Shown piece by piece: positions 15,483 to 21,017 of a DNA stretch of 21,017 nucleotides. Location of the stretch: assembly GCA_029258815.1 (NCBI GenBank), contig JAPDJZ010000003.1, positions 1 to 21,017 of the forward strand, in the 5' to 3' direction. The DNA comes from an archaeon. GTDB lineage: Archaea; Thermoproteota; Nitrososphaeria_A; Caldarchaeales; Wolframiiraptoraceae. Position 1 is the first letter of the stretch. Each line of letters opens with the position of its first letter. The notes below the pieces were generated by a model. That model saw only the letters and a list, made by a program, of their open reading frames with translations, did not search any database and had not been told where the DNA came from. The translations under genes and the position numbers were made by a program.

Positions 15483-16442
15483 CTACGGCCCTCTAAGCCT
15501 CTCGACTATGGGCTTGATCTCCTCTCTATCCTCGAGCGCCTCGATCCGCGGAACGCTCCAAGCCCCTCTCCTCGTGGTCGATAGCCCGGCGACGAGGTTC
15601 GCGAACCTCCCTAGGAGCTTAAGCTCGCCCTCGCTTAGCCTCGGGTCCTTGAGCCTTCCAAGAGCGTATAACCCCACGAGCAGGGCGGCCATATACGCGT
15701 CCCCGGCGCCGGTCGGATCAACCGCCTCAACCTTCTCGGCCGGAATCTCAACCCTCAGGTCTCCGCGGATCAGCTCGCTCCCCTCCTCGCCCTTGGTCAC
15801 GGCCACGAGCTTTAGATCGAATTCGTCCAGCCTTATCCCCCTCTCCTCTAGGAACCTCCGCTCGCCGTCGCCCAGCTTAACGATGTCGGCCAGCCCCAGC
15901 GCCTTCCTCATGCACTCGTCGAGCTCGCCGAGCCTACCCTCCCAGAGGTGGAGCCTGAGGTTCACGTCGAAGCTTACGGGGATGGATCTCTCCCTAGCCC
16001 AGCCGACGGCCTCGAAGCAAGCGCTTCTACTCGGCTCTCGGGCGAGCATGACCCCGCCGAAGTGGAGGTGATCGGCCTCGTCGAGAAACCTCCGATCGAT
16101 CTCCCCGGGTCTAAGATTGAAGTAGGCCGTTCTATCGTATAGCAGGAAGCTGGGCTGAGCCTGCTTAAGCTGAACGAAGACCACGCCTGTCGGAACCTCG
16201 CTATCATAGACCATGTACCTCGTGTCAACCCCCTCCCCCCTCAGCCTCTCCACGAGAAACTCTCCAAACGGATCCCTCCCAACCTTGCTGATCAACCCGG
16301 CCGGAACGCCGAGCCTCCTTAAGCCCACGACCATGTTCGCCGGAGCCCCGCCCGGATGTTTCTCAAAGGTCCTAACATCCCTGAGATCGACGGGCTCGAC
16401 GGCGATAAAATCTATCAAGAGCTCGCCAATAGCGAAGATCAT
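15483..16442 (-). CDS. PfkB-family sugar kinase, fructokinase-like
   Basis: A 319-residue ribokinase-fold kinase. The N-terminal GGAPAN motif (about 32-37) and DVNLRLHLW (about 160-168) are typical of fructokinase and 2-keto-3-deoxygluconate kinase relatives. The C-terminal DPTGAGDAY (about 243-251) holds the catalytic Asp. The likely reaction is ATP-dependent phosphorylation of a hexose or keto-sugar acid; the substrate is not decided. I place the start at ATG 16442, with GTG 16445 directly upstream as an alternative. A TATA-like box centred near 16469 would start the transcript around 16443, so the message is probably leaderless. It is divergent from tRNA-Ala and distinct from the PfkB kinase at 2128. 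Confidence 0.9.
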   Translation of the reverse strand: MIFAIGELLIDFIAVEPVDLRDVRTFEKHPGGAPANMVVGLRRLGVPAGLISKVGRDPFGEFLVERLRGEGVDTRYMVYDSEVPTGVVFVQLKQAQPSFLLYDRTAYFNLRPGEIDRRFLDEADHLHFGGVMLAREPSRSACFEAVGWARERSIPVSFDVNLRLHLWEGRLGELDECMRKALGLADIVKLGDGERRFLEERGIRLDEFDLKLVAVTKGEEGSELIRGDLRVEIPAEKVEAVDPTGAGDAYMAALLVGLYALGRLKDPRLSEGELKLLGRFANLVAGLSTTRRGAWSVPRIEALEDREEIKPIVERLRGP

Positions 16443-16462
16443 CACCTAGAAATGAGAACGCT

Positions 16463-16474
16463 GGAAAATATTAG
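16463..16474 (-). promoter_or_regulatory. TATA-like box for the fructokinase-like gene
   Basis: CTAATATTTTCC on the minus strand is centred about 26 bases upstream of the GTG/ATG start pair at 16445/16442, which predicts a leaderless transcript. Confidence 0.5.
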
Positions 16475-16489
16475 TATCGCCCTGAGAAA

Positions 16490-16498
16490 ATCTAAAAA
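16490..16498 (+). promoter_or_regulatory. TATA-like box for tRNA-Ala
   Basis: ATCTAAAAA lies about 26 bases upstream of position 16520, four bases before the mature tRNA 5' end. A 6-bp inverted repeat, CGCGCA (16499-16504) and TGCGCG (16514-16519), lies between the box and the tRNA. Confidence 0.45.
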
Positions 16499-16523
16499 CG
16501 CGCACAGCGGGAATGCGCGGAGG

Positions 16524-16599
16524 GGGCCGGTAGATCAGCTGGGAGATCGCCCGCCTTGCACGCGGGAGGTCGCGGGTTCAAATCCCGCCCGGTCCACCA
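16524..16599 (+). tRNA. tRNA-Ala (anticodon UGC), CCA encoded
   Basis: A complete 76-base cloverleaf can be drawn. The acceptor pairs GGGCCGG with CCGGTCC (one G-U), the D stem GATC/GATC, the anticodon stem CCCGC/GCGGG around loop CTTGCAC with anticodon TGC, and the T stem GCGGG/CCCGC around TTCAAAT. The discriminator is A and CCA is encoded. No intron is present. Its 3' 33 bases are repeated at 17000-17032, marking it as a probable integration target. Confidence 0.97.
16567..16599 (+). repeat. left copy of 33-bp attachment-like repeat (tRNA 3' end)
   Basis: The variable loop, T arm and acceptor 3' strand of tRNA-Ala, through CCA, recur at 17000-17032 with 30 of 33 bases identical. The copies start 433 bases apart in the same orientation. 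This is the arrangement left when an element integrates into a tRNA gene: one copy completes the tRNA, the other marks the far end. Confidence 0.75.
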
Positions 16600-16602
16600 G
16601 AC

Positions 16603-16645
16603 GGGGCCTCAAAAGCCCCCCCGGCCCAACATTTGTCCATTTTTT
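16603..16645 (+). terminator. hairpin and T-run after tRNA-Ala
   Basis: GGGGC (16603-16607) and GCCCC (16615-16619) can form a 5-bp stem around a 7-base loop, with six T at 16640-16645. The T-run, 20 bases further on, probably matters more in an archaeon than the hairpin. Confidence 0.35.
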
Positions 16646-16655
16646 AGAAGGGGGA

Positions 16656-17033
16656 ATTAAGCTGATAAATCCTCGTAGACTTTATACCTTCGCAGGAGAC
16701 CTTCCAACGCCTTTTGCTTTCTTTTGATTCTGAATCCGACTTTTTCGGCGAATTTAACAAATGTTTTCTCGACAACTAATTACTAGACAGTAAGCTATGT
16801 TTCGCTTTCTTTGATAGATCTTTTGACTTTAGGATGTCTAATATACGGTTGCTGTTTCCAGGTATAGATCTTCGAGTAGATGCCGAGCCTCCATAATAAA
16901 TGTCTCGCCAGCTTAAGTAACTGCATGTCGGCATTACGGAGACGAACATGATAAAATGCGCCATCAACATTACCTTTACATCAACAGAAGCATTAGAGAA
17001 GGTCGCGGGTTCGAATCCCGCCCGGTTCGCCAT
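16656..17033 (-). pseudogene. decayed SSV-type integrase, int(C) fragment
   Basis: Read right to left, an 85-codon frame runs from 17033 to 16776. It begins MANRAGFEPATF, which is the antisense of the tRNA 3' copy, as in SSV1 integrase, whose attP lies inside the gene (GFEPGT). It ends NRILDILKSKDLSKKAKHSLL, resembling the start of the core-binding domain. A second frame, 16779 to 16656, continues at once in another phase: EKTFVKFAEKVGF, then KALEGLLRRYKVYEDLSA, resembling the following helices of that domain. Order, strand and position fit an int(C) fragment with a frameshift and loss of the tyrosine-recombinase catalytic domain. The similarity is judged from memory of SSV1 integrase and is modest. 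Confidence 0.5.
17000..17032 (+). repeat. right copy of 33-bp attachment-like repeat (tRNA 3' fragment)
   Basis: It matches 16567-16599 except at three positions (T-loop A to G, acceptor C to T, discriminator A to G). No D arm, anticodon arm or 5' acceptor strand lies upstream, so it is not a working tRNA. It marks the right boundary of the AT-rich island. Confidence 0.75.
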
Positions 17034-17063
17034 ATCATGATATTCCTCGCGTATTCTTTTCGT

Positions 17064-17765
17064 TCATGATCGTCTCGAATCCCATGCTTTTCTCATGGCT
17101 TCGGCTATTTCTCGGAGAAGTTTCTCCGGGTTTGGGGATTCGCAGATCGCTCTCGATGCTCCCGCTCCGTCAGCTCCAAGCCTTATGGCCTCAGCCACGT
17201 CTCTTCCGCGAGATATTCCAGCTCCGACGATTACCAGTATCTTCTCGTTTCTCCTCTTAACGGCTTTGATCGACTCCGCTACGAATTCTCTCATCTCGAG
17301 CGAGACAGGCTTCATGGTTCCGATCAGCTTCGGGGGCTCGGGCAGCACGGCGTCGGGCCCTAGGCTCGCCACGGCCTCCGCCGCCCTCGGGCTATCGCAG
17401 CAGACTATCGCGTTTAAACCGACTTCTCGAGCCCTCTCCAAGCATCCCTCGATCTCGCTTAGGGTCTTCGGCCTCTCCGAGTGGTTTATCATGACCCCGG
17501 ATGCCCCGGCCTCCTTCAAGGCTTCGGCGAGGTCGCGGCCATGCCCCCTCCCCGGCTTAACCGGGTCTAGGTTCGGCGAGTAGACGGGGATCTCGACCTC
17601 CTCGGCTATAAGCCTCAGATCCACGAGCTGAGGAACGTAGATGAAGCACAGATCGTATTCCCTCGCGATCCCGTCGGCTATCCTAGCGAGTTCGAGGGCT
17701 CTGGCCCCCCAGAGATAAGCCTTCGTCGAGACTATGAATAGGGGTGGGTTTAATCTCCGGCTCAT
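17064..17765 (-). CDS. tpiA: triosephosphate isomerase, archaeal type
   Basis: A ~233-residue (beta/alpha)8 enzyme that interconverts dihydroxyacetone phosphate and glyceraldehyde 3-phosphate, tetrameric in hyperthermophilic archaea. Counting from ATG 17765, the catalytic residues are Lys15 (STKAY), His95 (NHSER) and Glu143 (PEPPKLIG), and the archaeal PQLVDLR segment is present. Two conserved positions differ: the Asn of the N-x-K motif is Ser13, and the loop-6 end reads GTM instead of GTG. A TATA-like box centred at 17791 lies 26 bases before ATG 17765, so I prefer that leaderless start to the in-frame TTG at 17786. It ends close to the right boundary of the tRNA-linked scar. Confidence 0.9.
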   Translation of the reverse strand: MSRRLNPPLFIVSTKAYLWGARALELARIADGIAREYDLCFIYVPQLVDLRLIAEEVEIPVYSPNLDPVKPGRGHGRDLAEALKEAGASGVMINHSERPKTLSEIEGCLERAREVGLNAIVCCDSPRAAEAVASLGPDAVLPEPPKLIGTMKPVSLEMREFVAESIKAVKRRNEKILVIVGAGISRGRDVAEAIRLGADGAGASRAICESPNPEKLLREIAEAMRKAWDSRRS

Positions 17766-17786
17766 AGCTGGAGCCCACCTTTCCAA

Positions 17787-17795
17787 GAATATATC
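17787..17795 (-). promoter_or_regulatory. TATA-like box for tpiA
   Basis: GATATATTC on the minus strand is centred 26 bases upstream of ATG 17765. This supports that codon as the start of a leaderless message. Confidence 0.5.
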
Positions 17796-17930
17796 TTGTC
17801 CCCATAGAGAGCCCGTGGGGAAGTATTTTCCGGAGCTCTACTGGCGTATCCGCGGGTTCTAGAAGGGGGTCTCTCGCGCGGAATTAGGTTATTAAGCCGG
17901 CTTTCTCGCTGGAGGGCTCGGGTCTGCGGG

Positions 17931-19841
17931 TTGGGGCCGGGTTCCCGGGAGAACGTGGGGCTTAAGCGGGAGGTGGGCTGGTTCGGCTCCTTCGCCATGG
18001 GCTACGGCGACGTCGGAGCCGACATATTCATAGCCCTCGGAATAGTCGCACTCTACGCCGCCGGAGCGACCCCCCTAGCCTTCCTGATAGCCGCCCTAAT
18101 CTACGTCGCGATAGGCTTGGCCTACGCCGAGCTCGCTCCAACCTATCCCTACGCCGGCGGGGTCCAAGTCTACGCTATGAGGGCCTCGAACTCCCTTGCA
18201 GGGTTTCTAGCAGGCTGGGCGATAATGCTCGACTACACCCTCTGCGCGTCCCTCTTCGCGACGGCCTCCGCGGGCTACCTGAAGTATCTCTTCCCCCAGC
18301 TTAGGGCGATCTCTCTGGAGATCTTCCCCGGTTTCGAGATCCCGAGCCTAGGGCTCGTCGCGGCAACCCTAGTGGCGTTCCTGATCACTCTAAACTACAT
18401 CGGGATAAGGTATTCCGCCGGAATGATCTCCGGCCTCGTGATCCTCGGCCTCTTCGTCCAAACCGCGATCCTCGGAGCGGGGTTCCTGACGAGGTTCGAT
18501 CCGAGGTTATTCATAGCCCAGCTCTCGGAGGTCGGAAGCCCGGAGAGGCTCCCCGAGGTGGGCTACCTGAGCTTCCTCGACGTGAAGCTGAACAACTTCC
18601 TCTACGGCGTAACCTTGGCCATGGCCTCCTTCATAGGGATCGAGTCGATAGCTCAGGCGGCTGAGGAGACTAAGAGGCCGCACAAGTGGATTCCGAGAGC
18701 CGCCAAGCTCTGCGTCGCCGCGGTCTTCCTCTCCGTAATCCTCTTCAGCATACTCTCGATAGGCGTCCTAGACTGGAGAACCCTAGGCTCGTCCTATGAG
18801 AACCCGGTGGCGGTCTTGGTGAGCAGGTTCCCCGGCGTGGGAGGCGCCTTCTCGATCCTAGTCTCGGTAGCGGCCTTCGTCCTCTGCCTAGCCTCGGCGA
18901 ACACGGGCGTGATCGGCGTCTCCAGGCTGACGGCCAGCATGGGTAGATTCAACCTGCTCCCGAGCTGGCTCTACTACATCCATCCAAGATTCAGAACCCC
19001 GACCCGGACGATCCTAATCTTCGGGCTCGTCGCCCTACTCCTAACCCTGCCAGGAGACATACCGCTTCTCGCGAGCCTCTATAACTTCGGGGCATCCCTA
19101 AGCTACTTCCTCCTAATGCTAAGCCTCCTAGTGCTTAGGAGCAGGGATAAGGAAGTCTATCGGCCGTGGAAGATACCCTTCTCGATAAAGGTGGGGGGCG
19201 CGGATGATAGGGCGATCGAGCTGCCGGTAATAGGGCTTTTAGGGCTGATAGGGACGGCGGCGATCTGGGTGCTCGTAGTCCTACTCCATCCGGCCGGGAG
19301 ATTCTTCGGATTCCTCTGGATCGCCGTGGGCCTAGCGACCTACACGGCATTCCGGAAGCTATCACGTAGGAAGATCTTGAGCAAGGAGGAGCGCGGCCTC
19401 GTTGTCCCGGCGGGCTATAGAATGAGGGTCGCGATCCTAGTCAGGCCCTTCGAAGATCCGGACACGATCCGGAGATCGATCCTGAGAGCCCTCGACAAGA
19501 GGTTCCACCTAAAGCTTCTAAGCATAATCGATCTGCCTGAGAAGATCTCGAATAACAGCGCGCATAGGGTCGAGGCTATGCGGAGCGGGGTCGAGGAGAC
19601 CCTAGGCCAGCTCGCGAAAGAGCTGAGGTCCCTGGGCTACGACGTCGAGCATGAAGTTAAGCAAGGAGACTTTGCAAGCCTGCTCGAGGAGGAGATCGAG
19701 AAAGGCGACATAGACTTCGTAGCGTATATCGTTCGGGGATTCGGGAAAGCGACCTTGGAGAAGGGGCTGGATGAGAGGGTTCACTCGATAATGCGGAGGC
19801 ATCCCGGGAAGATAATGCTCCTGAAGAGGATTACCGAGTAG
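17931..19841 (+). CDS. APC-family amino acid permease with C-terminal soluble domain
   Basis: A 636-residue membrane protein. The first ~450 residues hold about 12 hydrophobic segments with the APC signature in helix 1 (GYGDVGADIFIALG) and a conserved helix 6 stretch around FIGIESIAQAAEE. The last ~150 residues are hydrophilic and look like a universal-stress-protein-like alpha/beta domain (strand RVAILVRPF, helix, strand LKLLSIIDL, later FVAYIV and KIMLLKR); such tails occur on other archaeal APC permeases and may be regulatory. It would import an amino acid or related cation. The start is uncertain: TTG 17931, GTG 17955 or ATG 17997 are in frame, and a TTATTAAG box lies at about 17889-17896. 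A Lrp/AsnC effector-domain gene follows 62 bases downstream. Confidence 0.87.
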   Translation: MGPGSRENVGLKREVGWFGSFAMGYGDVGADIFIALGIVALYAAGATPLAFLIAALIYVAIGLAYAELAPTYPYAGGVQVYAMRASNSLAGFLAGWAIMLDYTLCASLFATASAGYLKYLFPQLRAISLEIFPGFEIPSLGLVAATLVAFLITLNYIGIRYSAGMISGLVILGLFVQTAILGAGFLTRFDPRLFIAQLSEVGSPERLPEVGYLSFLDVKLNNFLYGVTLAMASFIGIESIAQAAEETKRPHKWIPRAAKLCVAAVFLSVILFSILSIGVLDWRTLGSSYENPVAVLVSRFPGVGGAFSILVSVAAFVLCLASANTGVIGVSRLTASMGRFNLLPSWLYYIHPRFRTPTRTILIFGLVALLLTLPGDIPLLASLYNFGASLSYFLLMLSLLVLRSRDKEVYRPWKIPFSIKVGGADDRAIELPVIGLLGLIGTAAIWVLVVLLHPAGRFFGFLWIAVGLATYTAFRKLSRRKILSKEERGLVVPAGYRMRVAILVRPFEDPDTIRRSILRALDKRFHLKLLSIIDLPEKISNNSAHRVEAMRSGVEETLGQLAKELRSLGYDVEHEVKQGDFASLLEEEIEKGDIDFVAYIVRGFGKATLEKGLDERVHSIMRRHPGKIMLLKRITE

Positions 19842-19865
19842 AGCCCGAAACGACGCCGGGAAACG

Positions 19866-19874
19866 CTTAATACA
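19866..19874 (+). promoter_or_regulatory. TATA-like box for the Lrp/AsnC-domain gene
   Basis: CTTAATACA lies about 34 bases ahead of ATG 19904, giving a leader of roughly 8 nt that begins at or near the GGAAGG motif. Confidence 0.45.
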
Positions 19875-19903
19875 TCCATCCCGCCCCCTCCCCCGGAAGG
19901 GCG

Positions 19904-20182
19904 ATGTCCGAGAAGCCCGGCGTAAGAGCATTCCTACACGTCTTCGTCGAGTCGAGCGAGCTGGAGAGGGTCAGCAGGGAGATAACGAAGCTCCCCGAGG
20001 CCGTCGACGTCTACGAGGTAACCGGGGAATTCGATATAATCGCGATCGTAACGGCTTCCAGCATAGAGGAGTTCAGGAGCTTCCTGAAGGATAGGATCCT
20101 GAAGATACCGGGGGTGAAGAGCACGGTAACCTCGATAGTTCTCCACACCTACAAGCGGGACGGGGTGGAGACCGGGGAATAA
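19904..20182 (+). CDS. stand-alone Lrp/AsnC effector-binding (RAM) domain protein
   Basis: A 92-residue protein consisting only of the alpha/beta RAM domain of Lrp/AsnC regulators; the helix-turn-helix is missing. The strand-helix-strand pattern (AFLHVFVE, helix LERVSREITKL, VDVYEVTGEFDIIAIV, helix EEFRSFLKDRIL, VKSTVTSIVL) is typical, with the conserved TGEFD turn. Such proteins form dimers or larger rings that bind amino acids and may modulate full-length Lrp proteins or enzymes. It sits between an amino acid permease and argH, which suggests amino-acid sensing, perhaps linked to arginine; this is an inference from context. ATG 19904 follows a GGAAGG motif. Confidence 0.9.
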   Translation: MSEKPGVRAFLHVFVESSELERVSREITKLPEAVDVYEVTGEFDIIAIVTASSIEEFRSFLKDRILKIPGVKSTVTSIVLHTYKRDGVETGE

Positions 20183-20183
20183 G

Positions 20184-20191
20184 CCTTAAAC
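20184..20191 (+). promoter_or_regulatory. TATA-like box for argH
   Basis: CCTTAAAC is centred about 26 bases upstream of 20213. The ~18-nt leader would contain GGAGAAAGGA (20216-20225) ahead of ATG 20231. Confidence 0.4.
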
Positions 20192-20230
20192 GCGATATGA
20201 TGCGCCCGATCTAGCGGAGAAAGGATCGAG

Positions 20231-21017
20231 ATGAGCGAGAGGGAGGGGCTCTACAGATCGAGGCTCGACAAGATGGACGAAGAAGCCCTCAGCTATCTCT
20301 CATCCCTAGCGGAGGACCGGGAGATTCTAATCGACGACATCGAGGGAAGCGAGGCGCACGTCATAATGCTATGCGAGCAGGGGATAATCCCGAGGAGAGA
20401 TGCGAGGCTGATCCTAGAAGCGCTGGAGGAGCTTAAGGAGAAGGCGATGCGGGGGGAGCTGAGGCTCGAGGGCAGGTTCGAGGACGTCCACGAATTCGTC
20501 GAGGCGAAGCTGATAGAGAAGCTCGGAACCGAGGTCGGCGGAAAGCTTCACACGGGGAGATCTAGAAACGATCAAGTAGCCTTAGACATAAGGCTGAGAA
20601 CGAGGAAGCTCCTCCTAGAACTCTGGGAAGAGGCGCTGAAGCTGGGGGAGGCCCTGCTCTCGAAGGCCGAGGAAGAGCTCGAAACCCTAGCGATACACTA
20701 CACCCACCTCCAGCAGGCCCAGCTGGGCTACCTATCCCACTACCTCATCTCCCACCTAGACCACCTCCTAAGAGACGTGGAGCGGATAAGGGAGTGCTAT
20801 AGGAGGACGAACAAGTCCCCGCTCGGAGCGTGCGCGGTGGCCGGGTCGACCCTGCCGCTGGACAGGCTCAGAGTCGCGGAGCTGCTGGGATTCGACGGGA
20901 TAGTGGAGAACTCGATAGACGCGGTAAGCTCCCGGGACTTCGCCCTAGAGGCGATCTCGACGGCGTCGATACTCATGACGAACCTAAGCAGGCTCGCGGA
21001 AGATCTGATAATCTGGT
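20231..21017 (+). CDS. argH: argininosuccinate lyase, N-terminal part
   Basis: The first 262 codons are present; the gene runs off the right edge. The enzyme splits argininosuccinate into arginine and fumarate in the last step of arginine synthesis. Family motifs are clear: HTGRSRNDQ (107-115), EDVHEFVE (84-91), YTHLQQAQ with His159, and SPLGACAVAGSTLPLDR, matching the usual PLG-x-GA-x-AG-T pattern. The fumarase-superfamily signature with the catalytic serine loop lies beyond the window. ATG 20231 follows GGAGAAAGGA. It has its own TATA-like box although it lies only 48 bases after the Lrp/AsnC-domain gene on the same strand. Confidence 0.95.
   Translation, partial: MSEREGLYRSRLDKMDEEALSYLSSLAEDREILIDDIEGSEAHVIMLCEQGIIPRRDARLILEALEELKEKAMRGELRLEGRFEDVHEFVEAKLIEKLGTEVGGKLHTGRSRNDQVALDIRLRTRKLLLELWEEALKLGEALLSKAEEELETLAIHYTHLQQAQLGYLSHYLISHLDHLLRDVERIRECYRRTNKSPLGACAVAGSTLPLDRLRVAELLGFDGIVENSIDAVSSRDFALEAISTASILMTNLSRLAEDLIIW

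Larger units (their letters stand above)
16567..17032. mobile_element. scar of a tRNA-integrated element
   Basis: The stretch between tRNA-Ala and the 3'-tRNA copy is clearly AT-rich (about 60% A+T between 16640 and 17000) inside a G+C-rich chromosome. Apart from the left repeat, the tRNA terminator and the integrase-like remnant on the minus strand, it has no intact gene. Archaeal viruses and plasmids with SSV-type integrases recombine into tRNA 3' ends and leave exactly this pair of direct repeats. The remaining ~430 bp suggests most of the element was deleted. The reading is inferred from architecture. Confidence 0.6.

Noticed and set aside
15508..16071. A 187-codon plus-strand frame opposite the fructokinase-like gene.
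   Set aside because: Ser/Leu/Pro-rich shadow of a well-supported PfkB gene; no ribosome-binding site or family motif.
17000..17032. A second tRNA gene, or the 3' half of a split tRNA.
   Set aside because: No anticodon stem, D arm or 5' acceptor strand lies upstream, and no GC-rich pairing leader as in split tRNAs. Near-identity to the tRNA-Ala 3' end fits an attachment-site copy better.
16776..17033. An intact 85-residue protein starting MANRAGFEPATF.
   Set aside because: The first residues are only the antisense translation of a tRNA T arm. The frame is short and is continued in another phase, so I treat it as a pseudogene fragment.
17766..17786. TTG at 17786 as the tpiA start.
   Set aside because: It is almost adjacent to the TATA-like box, so it would lie upstream of the predicted transcript start; ATG 17765 fits both the promoter and the family N-terminus.
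1..21017. CRISPR arrays, rRNA genes, intact insertion sequences or riboswitches.
   Set aside because: None was seen on reading through: no regularly spaced repeats, no transposase motifs, and no recognisable aptamer.

Overview
The window is archaeal chromosome, about 58-60% G+C by eye. Archaeal markers are SRP54, an archaeal-type triosephosphate isomerase, Pus10, an ER/archaeal-type signal peptidase (Ser-His-Asp), an FtsZ2-type FtsZ behind a CdrS-like ribbon-helix-helix protein, and TATA-like boxes about 26 nt upstream of many starts. Heavy AGG/AGA and ATA codon use suggests a thermophile. FtsZ argues against Sulfolobales and Thermoproteales. A deep TACK lineage (Korarchaeia-, Aigarchaeia- or Bathyarchaeia-like) is my best guess, but this is an inference.

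Layout. (1) 1-3129, + strand: the end of a sugar-binding protein, two CUT1-type ABC permeases and a PfkB sugar kinase, forming a sugar uptake and phosphorylation operon with no ATPase in view. (2) 3210-4215: an unrecognised coiled-coil protein convergent with a YjbQ/UPF0047 protein. (3) 4290-7580: a 902-residue secreted protein made of ten ~82-residue modules with a membrane anchor and an arginine-rich tail, followed at once by signal peptidase I. (4) 7516-9298: a small Toprim protein divergent from a cdrS-ftsZ pair. (5) 9369-15405: MetRS, an Nramp-like carrier lacking the usual metal-binding motifs, and a likely srp54-pus10 operon. (6) 15483-17063: a second PfkB kinase, tRNA-Ala(UGC), then an AT-rich island closed by a copy of the tRNA 3' end and holding what looks like a decayed SSV-type integrase. 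(7) 17064-21017: triosephosphate isomerase, an amino-acid permease with a soluble C-terminal domain, a stand-alone Lrp/AsnC effector domain and the start of argH.

Most of the window is housekeeping. The parts most worth a second look are the tRNA-linked element scar, the modular surface protein paired with its own signal peptidase, the cdrS-ftsZ control region, and several enzymes or carriers with altered family motifs. No CRISPR array, intact transposase or rRNA was seen. All family assignments come from reading motifs; no database search was possible.
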